From assembly GCF_000373565.1 (NCBI RefSeq), contig NZ_KB891801.1, positions 218,903 to 282,902 on the forward strand: a stretch of 64,000 bases of DNA, written 5' to 3'. This DNA is from Streptomyces sp. HmicA12 (GTDB lineage Bacteria; Actinomycetota; Actinomycetes; Streptomycetales; Streptomycetaceae). The notes below the pieces were generated by a model that did no database searches, had not been told where the DNA came from, and worked only from the letters and a program-made list of their open reading frames with translations. Shown here one piece after another: positions 8,543 to 16,376 of this stretch; the first letter of the stretch is position 1; each line of letters starts with the position of its first letter. The translations under genes and the position numbers were made by a program.

Positions 8543-9400
8543 GTGGCGTCCAACGTCAATCCCACCGTCAGGCGACGCCGGTTGGGCCAAGAGCTGCGCA
8601 GGCTCCGCGAGCTCAAGGGCATGACCGCCGAAGAGGTCGCCGAGCGCCTGCTGGTGTCACAGTCGAAGATCAGCCGCCTGGAGAACGGGCGGCGCAGCAT
8701 CAGCCAGCGCGACGTCCGCGACCTGTGCGGGGTGTACGAGGTCGAGGACCATCGGATCGTCGACTCGCTGATGCAGATGGCCAAGGACTCGCGCCAGCAG
8801 GGCTGGTGGCACTCCTTCGGCGACATCCCGTACAGCGTCTACATCGGCCTGGAGACGGACGCGGCGAGTCTCCGCGTCTACGACCCCCAGGTCGTCCCCG
8901 GCCTGCTGCAGACCCGGGGCTACGCCGAGGCGCTCATCAACGGCGCACTGCCGGAGACGACCCAGTCGGACATCGACAAGCGCGTCCAGGTCCGTATGCG
9001 CCGCCAGGAGCGCATCCAGGCGGCCGACCAGCCGCTGCGCCTGTGGACGGTCCTCGACGAGGCGGCGCTGAAGCGGACGGTCGGCGGCAAGAACGTCATG
9101 CGCGAGCAGTTGGAGCACCTGGTCGAGCAGTCCCAACTGCCGCACGTCACCGTGCAGGTCATCCCGTTCGAGATGGGCGCGCACCCGGGTCTGAACGGGC
9201 AGTACGCGATTCTGGAGTTCCCCGACGCGGCGGATTCCAGCGTGGTCTACATCGAGGGCGTCACCAGCGACCTGTATCTGGAGAAGGCCAACGACGTGCA
9301 GAAGTACAGCGTCATGTACGAGCATCTGCGGGCACAGGCGCTGAATGTGGAGCAATCGCGACAGTTCATCTCGGAGATCGCGAAGGAGTACGCACGCTGA
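8543..9400 (+). CDS. XRE-family HTH regulator, Scr1 / DUF5753 type
   Basis: A 285-residue DNA-binding protein. The N-terminal helix-turn-helix (residues about 10-65: LGQELRRLRELKGMTAEEVAERL, then SQSKISRLENGRRSIS) is followed by a DUF5753-type domain (WWHSFGDIP, VPGLLQTRGYAEALI, RRQERI, DEAALKR, VIPFEMGAHPG). This class is always paired with a small DUF397 protein, here 270 bp downstream; in S. coelicolor such pairs influence antibiotic production and are described as toxin-antitoxin-like. GTG 8543 is preferred with GGAGGTG 8 nt upstream. Confidence 0.88.
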   Translation: MASNVNPTVRRRRLGQELRRLRELKGMTAEEVAERLLVSQSKISRLENGRRSISQRDVRDLCGVYEVEDHRIVDSLMQMAKDSRQQGWWHSFGDIPYSVYIGLETDAASLRVYDPQVVPGLLQTRGYAEALINGALPETTQSDIDKRVQVRMRRQERIQAADQPLRLWTVLDEAALKRTVGGKNVMREQLEHLVEQSQLPHVTVQVIPFEMGAHPGLNGQYAILEFPDAADSSVVYIEGVTSDLYLEKANDVQKYSVMYEHLRAQALNVEQSRQFISEIAKEYAR

Positions 9401-9672
9401 CGATCTTCGGAGGCAATTTCCGGAAGGTCGGATTCCGTCACCGATTCGCCGGTTTTCATGCCTCCGAGGCAAAGGCGCCGCACGGTACACCTTCGACTCC
9501 GCATGGCGGAAGACCTCTATGGAATATGCCATCCGGTTGAGTGAATGGCCGCTTCACGCACCCAAGTTGGCGAGTAGCGTCGATCACGCCATCAAGACAC
9601 GATCGTTGGCGAGAACCGCTCTGGATCACCGAGCGGGGCTGCAATTCGACCACTGGCTAGACCGGAGCAAAC

Positions 9673-9873
9673 ATGGCCATCCAGCAAGGCACCGCGGATT
9701 CCTGGATCAAGTCCTCGTATTCCACGGGCAACGGAGCGTGTGTAGAGGTCAAGTCCCCCGTGCTGCACGCCATCGCGGTGCGGGACTCGAAGGTCACGGA
9801 AGGGCCTTCGATCGGCTTCGCCCCCGACTCGTGGAATGCGTTCGTGCACGAGGTGAGCACGGGAGCGTTCTGA
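9673..9873 (+). CDS. DUF397 domain protein, partner of the HTH regulator
   Basis: A 66-residue protein carrying the full DUF397 signature: SWIKSSYSTGNGACVEV, then AIAVRDSKVTEGPSIGF and SWNAFVHEV. These small proteins are encoded next to XRE/DUF5753 regulators and modulate them, probably by direct binding. The 270-bp spacer to the regulator is longer than usual, so it may have its own promoter; it contains TTGACC-like and AT-richer segments but no clear gene. Confidence 0.88.
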   Translation: MAIQQGTADSWIKSSYSTGNGACVEVKSPVLHAIAVRDSKVTEGPSIGFAPDSWNAFVHEVSTGAF

Positions 9874-9956
9874 CAGGCAGAACGGAGGAGTACCGAGACA
9901 CTGACGTACCGAAGCACCACGGCACAACAATCGCATATGCACCATCAAGCACCACC

Positions 9957-10012
9957 GCATCACTGCATCACCGCATCACCGCATCACTGCATCACTGCAT
10001 CACCGCATCACT
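9957..10012. repeat. 8-bp tandem repeat, seven units of GCATCACY
   Basis: Seven perfect octamers GCATCACT or GCATCACC occupy 56 bp between the DUF397 gene and the convergent gene at 10111. The spacing is head-to-tail with no spacers. Likely a slippage microsatellite; it lies downstream of both flanking genes. Confidence 0.85.
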
Positions 10013-10110
10013 GTTGGAGCCCTCTCGACTGGTTCGCCGTCCTGGCCGAGGGGGCTCGGCCGTGTCCGCGTACGGTTCGCTGCCGGCTCCGCTCCCGGCA
10101 GCCGCTCCCG

Positions 10111-10962
10111 TCAGCGGAGCCGGTCGACGTAGCGGTCGGTCCCCGGCACCGTCGGGACGAACGGCGCCATCAGCTCCACCCGCGCCCCGAGCCCCGCGCC
10201 CGCCACCTGGTCCCCGAGACCCGTGAAGCGCTCCTGCCAGCATTCGCGCGGATCCGACTCCAGGAACCACAGCAGGGTCAGCCGGGTGTCGACGCCCTCG
10301 ACCTGCTTCACGTACGTCATCCTGTCGCCCGGCAGCGGTGTGGGCCGGAAGATCGTGACCATCGCGGCCGGTGAGCCCGCGAGCGCCTTCGGCAGATGGC
10401 GGGACCTGAGCCACTCCAGCAGCTCCTCGCGCTGCTCGGCGAGTTCCACGTCGACGACCTCCAGCACCAGGCCCGCGTACGGGTGGTCGAGGGCGTGGAA
10501 GTCGCGGGGGCCCGCCGCGCCGTCGCGGTACACGGTCGCCGCGTGGTCCTGGAAGGCCGTGAAGACGTGGGTGCGGTCCTGGTAGACGCGACCGTCGCGG
10601 TTGAGCCGCTTGTTGATGCCGACGGTCCACTTCATGTGCTCGTCGTAGCGGCCCTCGGTGACCCAGTACGTGGAGAGGTAGCAGCCCGCGGTGACCGGCT
10701 CGGCGACCGCCGACTTCTCCGGGTAGCGCAGGAGTTGGAGATCCCGGGTGGCGACCCAGCGGCGCCCGGCGTACATCCAGGGCATCGCCATCGCGCCGGC
10801 GTAGTAGTGGTCGTCCTCGTACCAGCGGTTGTACGCGTACTCGTGACCCGGATGCGGTTCGACCATGGTGATCAGGGCGTGCCCCGGGCGCACCCCGTAC
10901 GGGCCGACGGCCGCCAGTTCCGCGTACGTGTCGCTGCGGGTGTCGCCGTGGGTCTCACTCAT
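10111..10962 (-). CDS. Conserved protein, probably a dimeric alpha-beta-barrel (EthD-like) fold
   Basis: A 283-residue soluble protein. Segments such as HALITMVEPHPGHEYAYNRWYEDDHYYAG and the second-half GLVLEVVDVELAEQREELLEW resemble paired ferredoxin-like domains of EthD-type proteins, but I do not recognise a named family with certainty. It is divergent from an SDR gene, and a palindromic operator lies between them, so they are probably co-regulated catabolic genes. ATG 10962 is chosen with AAAGGG upstream; the frame continues to 11256 inside the SDR gene, which argues against a longer start. Confidence 0.7.
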   Translation of the reverse strand: MSETHGDTRSDTYAELAAVGPYGVRPGHALITMVEPHPGHEYAYNRWYEDDHYYAGAMAMPWMYAGRRWVATRDLQLLRYPEKSAVAEPVTAGCYLSTYWVTEGRYDEHMKWTVGINKRLNRDGRVYQDRTHVFTAFQDHAATVYRDGAAGPRDFHALDHPYAGLVLEVVDVELAEQREELLEWLRSRHLPKALAGSPAAMVTIFRPTPLPGDRMTYVKQVEGVDTRLTLLWFLESDPRECWQERFTGLGDQVAGAGLGARVELMAPFVPTVPGTDRYVDRLR

Positions 10963-11012
10963 GTCGCTGCCCTTTCGCCGTGAGGGTTCCGACTTCCGCG
11001 CCGTGCCCATAC

Positions 11013-11029
11013 TCTGACGCCCCGTCAGA
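11013..11029. promoter_or_regulatory. Palindromic operator TCTGACGCCCCGTCAGA (site A)
   Basis: A perfect 7-bp inverted repeat with 3-bp spacer sits in the 94-bp divergent promoter region between the genes at 10962 (minus) and 11057 (plus). The same element occurs at 37349, 37409, 39171/39189 and 40694. The form and size fit a TetR-type repressor site; the regulator is not in the window. Confidence 0.7.
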
Positions 11030-11056
11030 TAGAAGGCCAGAGCCGGGAGGCAACCG

Positions 11057-11851
11057 ATGGGGAACGGTGGACTGCTCGCCGGAAGGACCGTGATCGTCTC
11101 GGGGGTCGGCGCCGGGCTCGGCCACCAGGTGGCGGCGGCCGTGCTGCGCGACGGCGGCAACGCCGTGCTCGGGGCGCGCACCGAGGCCAACCTGGCCAAA
11201 GCGGCCGGGGAGTTGGACCCCGGGGGCGCCCGGACCGCGTACCGGGCGACGGACATCGGCGACGAGGGGCAGTGCGAGGCGCTGGTGGCACTGGCGCGCG
11301 AGCGGTTCGGCTCCGTGGACGCGGTGGTCCACGTCGCGGCCTGGGACAGCTACTTCGGCGGCCTGGAGGACGCGGACTTCGCGACCTGGAGCCAGGTGAT
11401 CGACGTGAACCTGCTCGGGACGCTGCGGATGACCCGGGCCTGCCTGCCCGCCCTCAAGGAGCGCGGCGGCTCGGTCGTCATCATCGGGACCCAGTCGGCG
11501 GTGGCCGCGCCGTCCCAGGTGCGGCAGGCGGCGTACGCGGCGTCCAAGGGTGCGCTGACGAGCGCGATGTACTCCCTGGCACGGGAGCTCGGGCCGCACC
11601 GGATCCGGGTGAACACGGTGCTGCCGGGCTGGATGTGGGGCCCGCCGGTGCAGGCCTACGTCCAGTTCACGGCGCAGACCGAGGGCGTGCCGGAGGACGA
11701 GGTCCTGTCCCGGCTCACCGAACGGATGGCCCTGCCGGAGCTCGCCACGGACGGCGATGTCGCGGACGCGGCGGCCTTCCTGACCTCGGACCGCGCACGA
11801 GCCATCACCGGCCAGCAGTTACTGGTGAACGCCGGCGAGCTCATGCACTGA
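11057..11851 (+). CDS. Short-chain dehydrogenase/reductase (SDR)
   Basis: A 264-residue classical SDR. The nucleotide motif is VIVSGVGAGLGHQVA near 13-27; a catalytic Ser lies in GTQSAVAAP; the YxxxK pair is in YAASKGAL. NVLLPGW-type and C-terminal TGQQLLVNAGELMH segments complete the fold. It oxidises or reduces an alcohol/ketone with NAD(P); substrate unknown. It is divergent from the EthD-like gene, with the TCTGACG palindrome between, which links it to the catabolic cluster at 33-41 kb. An intrinsic terminator follows. Confidence 0.87.
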   Translation: MGNGGLLAGRTVIVSGVGAGLGHQVAAAVLRDGGNAVLGARTEANLAKAAGELDPGGARTAYRATDIGDEGQCEALVALARERFGSVDAVVHVAAWDSYFGGLEDADFATWSQVIDVNLLGTLRMTRACLPALKERGGSVVIIGTQSAVAAPSQVRQAAYAASKGALTSAMYSLARELGPHRIRVNTVLPGWMWGPPVQAYVQFTAQTEGVPEDEVLSRLTERMALPELATDGDVADAAAFLTSDRARAITGQQLLVNAGELMH

Positions 11852-11890
11852 ACTCGTTCACTCACGAAGGGAGTTGGGCTCCTTTCACGC

Positions 11891-11924
11891 GACCGCACGG
11901 GACCCGCATCCCGTGCGGTCTTTC
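11891..11924 (+). terminator. Intrinsic terminator after the SDR gene
   Basis: A 12-bp perfect stem (GACCGCACGGGA / TCCCGTGCGGTC, loop CCCGCA) is followed by TTTC. Beyond it, 11925-12187 holds no gene, only the leader and promoter of the symporter. Confidence 0.85.
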
Positions 11925-12187
11925 GCGTTGCGCGACTACTGACGAAGTGCCCGCCCATCGTGTGGCCGACGTCACGTTCACGACAACTCCCCACCTGGTC
12001 ACGAAAATGCAAAATCGTTCGACTTGCTGATCTCGGTTCACATCCATGACCGTCAGGACCCTTGACCGGCCCACCGAACAAGGGGTTCAATCCCCCAAGT
12101 CCCCACTCCCGCACGGGGGCGCCCGCTGGAACGGACGTACTGACGAAGAGCCGCAACGTTCACAAGGCGGACCCCTGGAGGGGGCAC

Positions 12188-13753
12188 ATGAACAGTCTCG
12201 ACTGGGTCGTGCTCATCGGCTACTTCGGCGTGATGGTCGCGATCGGCGTCTGGTCCCACAAGCGTGTGGACAACGTCTCCGACTTCTTCACGGCCGGCGG
12301 AAAGATGCCCTGGTGGCTTTCCGGCATCTCGCACCACATGTCCGGCTACAGCGCGGTGATGTTCACCGGCTACGCCGGTATCGCGTACACGTACGGCGTG
12401 ACGTCCTTCGTCACCTGGTCCTTCCCCATCGCGCTCGGCATCGCCATCGGCGCGAACCTGTTCGCGCCCCGCGTCAACCGGCTGCGCTCGCGGCTCCACG
12501 TGGCGTCGCCGCTGGAGTACCTGAAGAACCGCTACAACCTGCCGACCCAGCAGGCGCTCGCCTGGTCCGGCATGCTGCTGAAGATCGTGGACGTGGCGGC
12601 GAAGTGGGCGGCCATCGCCACCCTGCTCTCGGTGTTCACGGGCATCTCGCTGAACCAGGGCATCTTCATCACCGGCGCCATCACGGCCGTCTACTGCACC
12701 ATCGGCGGTCTGTGGGCGGACGCCCTCACGGAGCTGGGGCAGTTCATCATCCAGCTGCTGGCCGGCGTCTCGATGTTCGTCGCCGTCGTGGTCAAGCTCG
12801 ACGACAAGAACATCGGCTTCCTCGACGCCTGGAACCGGCCCGAACTGCACGGCCACGACAAGCCGCTCGTCGGTCAGTACGGCGCGGTGTTCCTGATCGC
12901 GTTCCTGTTCATCAAGCTCTTCGAGTACAACGGCGGCATGCTCAACCAGGCCCAGCGCTACATGGCGACGGCCACGCCGAAGGAGGCGACGCGCTCGGCC
13001 CGGCTCTCGGCGATCCTGTGGCTGGTGTGGCCGGTCGTGCTGTTCTTCCCCATGTGGATGTCGCCGCTGCTCGTGAACGCGCAGAAGCCCGACGGCTCGG
13101 ACTCGTACGGCCTGATGACCGAACAGCTGCTGCCGCACGGCCTGTTGGGCCTCGTCATCGTCGGCTTCTTCTCGCACACGATGGCCATGTGCTCCTCGGA
13201 CGCCAACGCCATCGCGGCCGTCTTCACCCGTGACGTCGCTCCGGTGATCTCGGCGAAGGCGCGCGCCTGGAACGAGCGCAAGGGCCTGATCGCCGCCCGC
13301 CTCACGACGGTGATCTTCCTCGGGCTCTCCATGGCGGTGGCCACGCAGGTCAACTCGCCGACCTTCAAGGACATCATCACCGTCGTCATCAAGTGGGTCG
13401 CGGGGCTGATGGGCCCGATCGCGATCCCGATGATGCTGGGTCTGCTGCGGCCGTTCCGCAAGTCCGGGCCGACCGCCGCGCTCACCAGCTGGGCCATGGG
13501 TCTGTTCGCCTTCTGGCTGGTCAACTACCCGATCAGCTGGAACGTCGAGGGCGGCGTCCCGCTCCAGTACCAGGTGTCGATCCCGCTGGCCGTCTCGCTG
13601 ATCCTCTACATCGGCATCGGCTTCATCAAGCCGGAGGACACCCCGGAGCGCGACGACATCATCGAGCGCATCAACACCGACGGCCCCGACTCGGCCGGCG
13701 CGGCGGCGGTACCGGCCCCCGCGGCCGCCCAGGACGACGTCCAGCGTCTCTAG
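12188..13753 (+). CDS. Sodium:solute symporter (SSS family)
   Basis: A 521-residue integral membrane protein with about 13 spans, the usual SSS length. It starts with LDWVVLIGYFGVMVAIGVW and the SSS signature VSDFFTAGGKMPWWLSG near 29-45. GYSAVMFTGYAGIAYTYG and a Q-R-Y-M-A motif follow; the C-terminus is Ala/Pro-rich and cytoplasmic. It imports a solute (sugar, proline-like or nucleoside-like; not determinable) with Na+. ATG 12188 has AGGGGG just upstream; the frame extends to 12062 without a better start. The gene ends in a nested palindromic element. Confidence 0.9.
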   Translation: MNSLDWVVLIGYFGVMVAIGVWSHKRVDNVSDFFTAGGKMPWWLSGISHHMSGYSAVMFTGYAGIAYTYGVTSFVTWSFPIALGIAIGANLFAPRVNRLRSRLHVASPLEYLKNRYNLPTQQALAWSGMLLKIVDVAAKWAAIATLLSVFTGISLNQGIFITGAITAVYCTIGGLWADALTELGQFIIQLLAGVSMFVAVVVKLDDKNIGFLDAWNRPELHGHDKPLVGQYGAVFLIAFLFIKLFEYNGGMLNQAQRYMATATPKEATRSARLSAILWLVWPVVLFFPMWMSPLLVNAQKPDGSDSYGLMTEQLLPHGLLGLVIVGFFSHTMAMCSSDANAIAAVFTRDVAPVISAKARAWNERKGLIAARLTTVIFLGLSMAVATQVNSPTFKDIITVVIKWVAGLMGPIAIPMMLGLLRPFRKSGPTAALTSWAMGLFAFWLVNYPISWNVEGGVPLQYQVSIPLAVSLILYIGIGFIKPEDTPERDDIIERINTDGPDSAGAAAVPAPAAAQDDVQRL

Positions 13754-13760
13754 GTCGGAT

Positions 13761-13850
13761 CGCGGCTGACGGCCGGTGGCCCTGAGCGAGCGAAGCTCGC
13801 TTCAGGGGCGCGGGGAACTGCGCGAGAAGCCCCACCGGCCGTCAGCCGCG
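13761..13850. repeat. Nested palindromic element with dispersed repeat copy 2
   Basis: A perfect 19-bp inverted repeat (CGCGGCTGACGGCCGGTGG at 13761-13779; complement at 13832-13850) encloses two smaller hairpins. The first is CCTGAGCGAGC-GAA-GCTCGCTTCAGG at 13781-13807. The second is the 34-bp GGGGCGCGGGGAAC repeat at 13801-13834, identical to 697-730. It lies between convergent genes and can end transcription from both sides. Confidence 0.8.
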
Positions 13851-13882
13851 AACGAGTCAGCAACCCGGCAGACGAGAAGGCG

Positions 13883-14992
13883 CTACGCCCGCGGATACCG
13901 GGTCAGCCAACCCCCCGACGCCCCGGCAGGGCCGTGCAGGGCCGCCCCCTGCGTCATCTCCATGGCGAAGTCGTCGGCCAGTTCGAGCATCGTCGCCCGC
14001 CCCTCCAGCTCGACCACCCAGGCCGGCGGCAACGCGGTCTCCCCGTGCAGCGCCCCGAGCAGCCCACCGCACAGCGCCCCCACCGCGGCGGAAGGACCGT
14101 CGTGCTGGACGGCGAGGCCCAGCCCGTGCCGGACGTCCTCGCCGACCAGCGCGCAGTACACGGCCGCGGCGAGCGCCCCCACCGCCCCGCCGTCGTCCAC
14201 GAGTTCACCGACCCGCGCCGCGTTCGGCATCCCCTGCCGCACCGCGCCGAGCGCGTGCTTGAGGGCGTCCACGACCGGCGGATGCCCGGGGCGGGCGGCG
14301 AGCAGGGCGAGGGCACGCTGGACGGCGGCGTCCATCGAGTCACCGCGCGCCAGGGCGTGCACGATCACGGCGTACGCGCCCGCGGACAGGTACGCCTCGG
14401 GGGCGCCGTGCGTGTGGACGGCGCACTCGACGGCCAGCTGGAGCACGAGCTGCGGCTCCCAGCCGACCAGCAGCCCGAACCCGGCGGAGCGGGTCGCCGC
14501 CTCCGGGCCCGCCGCGTCGGGGTTCTTCGGCTTGTCCACGGTGCCCATGACGTCGTTGCCGAGCCCGAGCAGGCAGGCGGAGGACGCGCCGCGGCGGGAG
14601 TACAGCCACTCCTCGCGGGCCAGCCAGCCGTCCTCCTTGCGGCGCTCGTCGGGCCCCCAGTCGCGCTGGGTCGCGGCCCACCGCAGATACGCCCGGTGCA
14701 CATCGGTGGGCGGATGCCAGGCACCCGTGTCCCGGCGCACCTGGGCGCGGATCAGGCCGTCGACGGTGAAGAGGGCGAGCTGGGTCGCCGCGGTGATCGC
14801 ACCGGTGCGGCCGTAGGCGGGGACGAGTTCGGCGCCCTGCGCGGGCGGTGCGCCGTCGACGGCCGTCTCGTCGAGCGGGGCGCCCAGCGCGTCGCCCAGC
14901 GCGGTGCCGAGCAGCGCGCCGCGCACCCGGCTGCGGAAGTCCTGCTGCTCCGCGCGGCCCCAGACGGCCGCGGCGGCGGGCGGTGCGCCCAT
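13883..14992 (-). CDS. ADP-ribosylglycohydrolase family protein
   Basis: About 369 residues. The motif RVRGALLGTALGDALGAPLDE at the N-terminus is the family signature carrying metal ligands; AITAATQLALFTVDGLI and the C-terminal GNDVMGTVDKPKN and DDGGAVGALAAAVYCAL segments fit the fold. The enzyme removes ADP-ribose from proteins or small molecules (DraG/ARH-like), with Mg2+. The usual second DD metal motif near the C-terminus is weak here, so a divergent member is possible. ATG 14992 has an ideal GGGGAGGAG 4 nt upstream. Divergent from the phosphatase gene. Confidence 0.85.
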   Translation of the reverse strand: MGAPPAAAAVWGRAEQQDFRSRVRGALLGTALGDALGAPLDETAVDGAPPAQGAELVPAYGRTGAITAATQLALFTVDGLIRAQVRRDTGAWHPPTDVHRAYLRWAATQRDWGPDERRKEDGWLAREEWLYSRRGASSACLLGLGNDVMGTVDKPKNPDAAGPEAATRSAGFGLLVGWEPQLVLQLAVECAVHTHGAPEAYLSAGAYAVIVHALARGDSMDAAVQRALALLAARPGHPPVVDALKHALGAVRQGMPNAARVGELVDDGGAVGALAAAVYCALVGEDVRHGLGLAVQHDGPSAAVGALCGGLLGALHGETALPPAWVVELEGRATMLELADDFAMEMTQGAALHGPAGASGGWLTRYPRA

Positions 14993-15258
14993 GGCTCTCC
15001 TCCCCTGCCCTGCGGCCTTCGACTCGCAGCACTGTAATCGACCAGGAACGGACGGGGAGACGCTCCGGAACGTTCGCTTCAGCGACTCAAGCGACCTCAA
15101 CTGGTATGCCAGAAGTCGCCCTCGGAGTCGGTTGGGATCGGGTTTGCCCAGTTCGCGAAGGTGTACGCGGCCGTCGGCGCCGGGACCTCGTCCGCGCTTC
15201 GCCCGCCGTTCACCGGCGCGTCGCGCCCCGCTTCCCGGGGGCCCGAAACATCCGCCCC

Positions 15259-16320
15259 ATGAAGCAGATGACGCGTGCCACCACGCCCTACGCCCTCGCC
15301 ACCGCGGCCCTCCTGGTCGCCGTGACGGCCCCGGCCGCCTCGGCCGCGCCCGGCCACCACTGCGAGCGGATCCCGTTCACCCGGGCCACCGTCACCGCGA
15401 CGGCGACCCCGGGCACGTACGAGATCACCTGGAAGGCGCCCGGCGTGCGGCACGTGGCCGTCAAGGCGAACGGCCGCACGGTGGCGGGCGGCGGCTCCAC
15501 CGGCACGGTGAAGGTCACCGGCCTCCCGGCGCACGTCGACCGCCAGTGGTTCGACCTCACCCCCGACCACGGCCGCGGCCTGCACCTCGCGGACCGGCTG
15601 ATCAAGCTGGACGGCGCGGTCAACTTCCGGGACGCGGGCGGCTACCGGACCACCGACGGGCACTGGGTGAAGATGGGCGCGGTCTACCGCTCGGACGCCC
15701 TGAACAGCCTCACCGACGCCGACCTCGCGAAGCTCAAGCGGCTCGGCATCGGCACGGACTACGACCTGCGCACCACGAGCGAGCGCACCTCCGCGCCCGA
15801 CAAGGTCCCGGCCGGCACCACGTACGTCGTCGCCAACGTCCTCGGCGACGACAGCCCGATCTTCTCCATGCCGACCTCCGCGGAGGCGGCCGCCGAGATG
15901 ATGGTCCAGGGCGAGAAGTCGATGGTGAGCTCCGCCCCCGCCAAGGCCGCCTACCGCACGGTCTTCGCGGGCATCGTGGACGGCGGCGGCGACCTGTTCC
16001 ACTGCACGGCCGGCAAGGACCGCACGGGCTGGGCGAACGCCGCCCTGCTCACCGCGCTCGGCGTGCCCCGCGAGACGGTGACGGCGGACTACCTGGCCTC
16101 CAACGACTACCGCGCCGAGGCCAACGCGGCGACCCTGGCCTCGATGCCGGCCGAGCAGGCGAAGGTGTACAAGCCGATGCTGGACGTCCGGGCCGAGTAT
16201 CTGAACTCCGGGTTCGACGAAGTGCGCGCGAAGTTCGGGTCGTTCCGGGCGTACGAGCAGCAGGCGCTCGGGATCGACGCGCAGGAACTCCGTCAGCTGA
16301 AGCGGGAGTTGCTCGTCTGA
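15259..16320 (+). CDS. Secreted tyrosine phosphatase (PtpB-like, CX5R)
   Basis: A 353-residue exported phosphatase. A Sec signal peptide (residues 1-30, ending AASAA) precedes a beta domain, then the PtpB-like catalytic domain with NFRDAGGYR at 122-130 and the P-loop HCTAGKDRTG, Cys249 to Arg255. LRTTSER around 170 is also typical. It should dephosphorylate phosphotyrosine, phosphoserine or phosphoinositides outside the cell. No strong ribosome site is visible at ATG 15259; ATG 15268 is an alternative and gives a similar signal peptide. The TGA is part of a large terminator stem shared with the convergent FO synthase gene. Confidence 0.88.
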   Translation: MKQMTRATTPYALATAALLVAVTAPAASAAPGHHCERIPFTRATVTATATPGTYEITWKAPGVRHVAVKANGRTVAGGGSTGTVKVTGLPAHVDRQWFDLTPDHGRGLHLADRLIKLDGAVNFRDAGGYRTTDGHWVKMGAVYRSDALNSLTDADLAKLKRLGIGTDYDLRTTSERTSAPDKVPAGTTYVVANVLGDDSPIFSMPTSAEAAAEMMVQGEKSMVSSAPAKAAYRTVFAGIVDGGGDLFHCTAGKDRTGWANAALLTALGVPRETVTADYLASNDYRAEANAATLASMPAEQAKVYKPMLDVRAEYLNSGFDEVRAKFGSFRAYEQQALGIDAQELRQLKRELLV

Positions 16321-16362
16321 TCCACCCGGCGCCGAGCGCGCCCCTCGGCGCCGGGTGGATCA
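16318..16362. terminator. Bidirectional terminator with 19-bp perfect stem
   Basis: TGATCCACCCGGCGCCGAG (16318-16336) pairs perfectly with 16344-16362 around a 7-nt loop. It includes the phosphatase stop codon and lies 15 bp from the end of the convergent FO synthase gene, so it can serve both. Confidence 0.88.
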
Positions 16363-16376
16363 GCGTGGGCCGGCTC

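Noticed and set aside
9957..10012. Possible CRISPR-like array
   Set aside because: The 8-bp units are contiguous without spacers and no cas genes are near.
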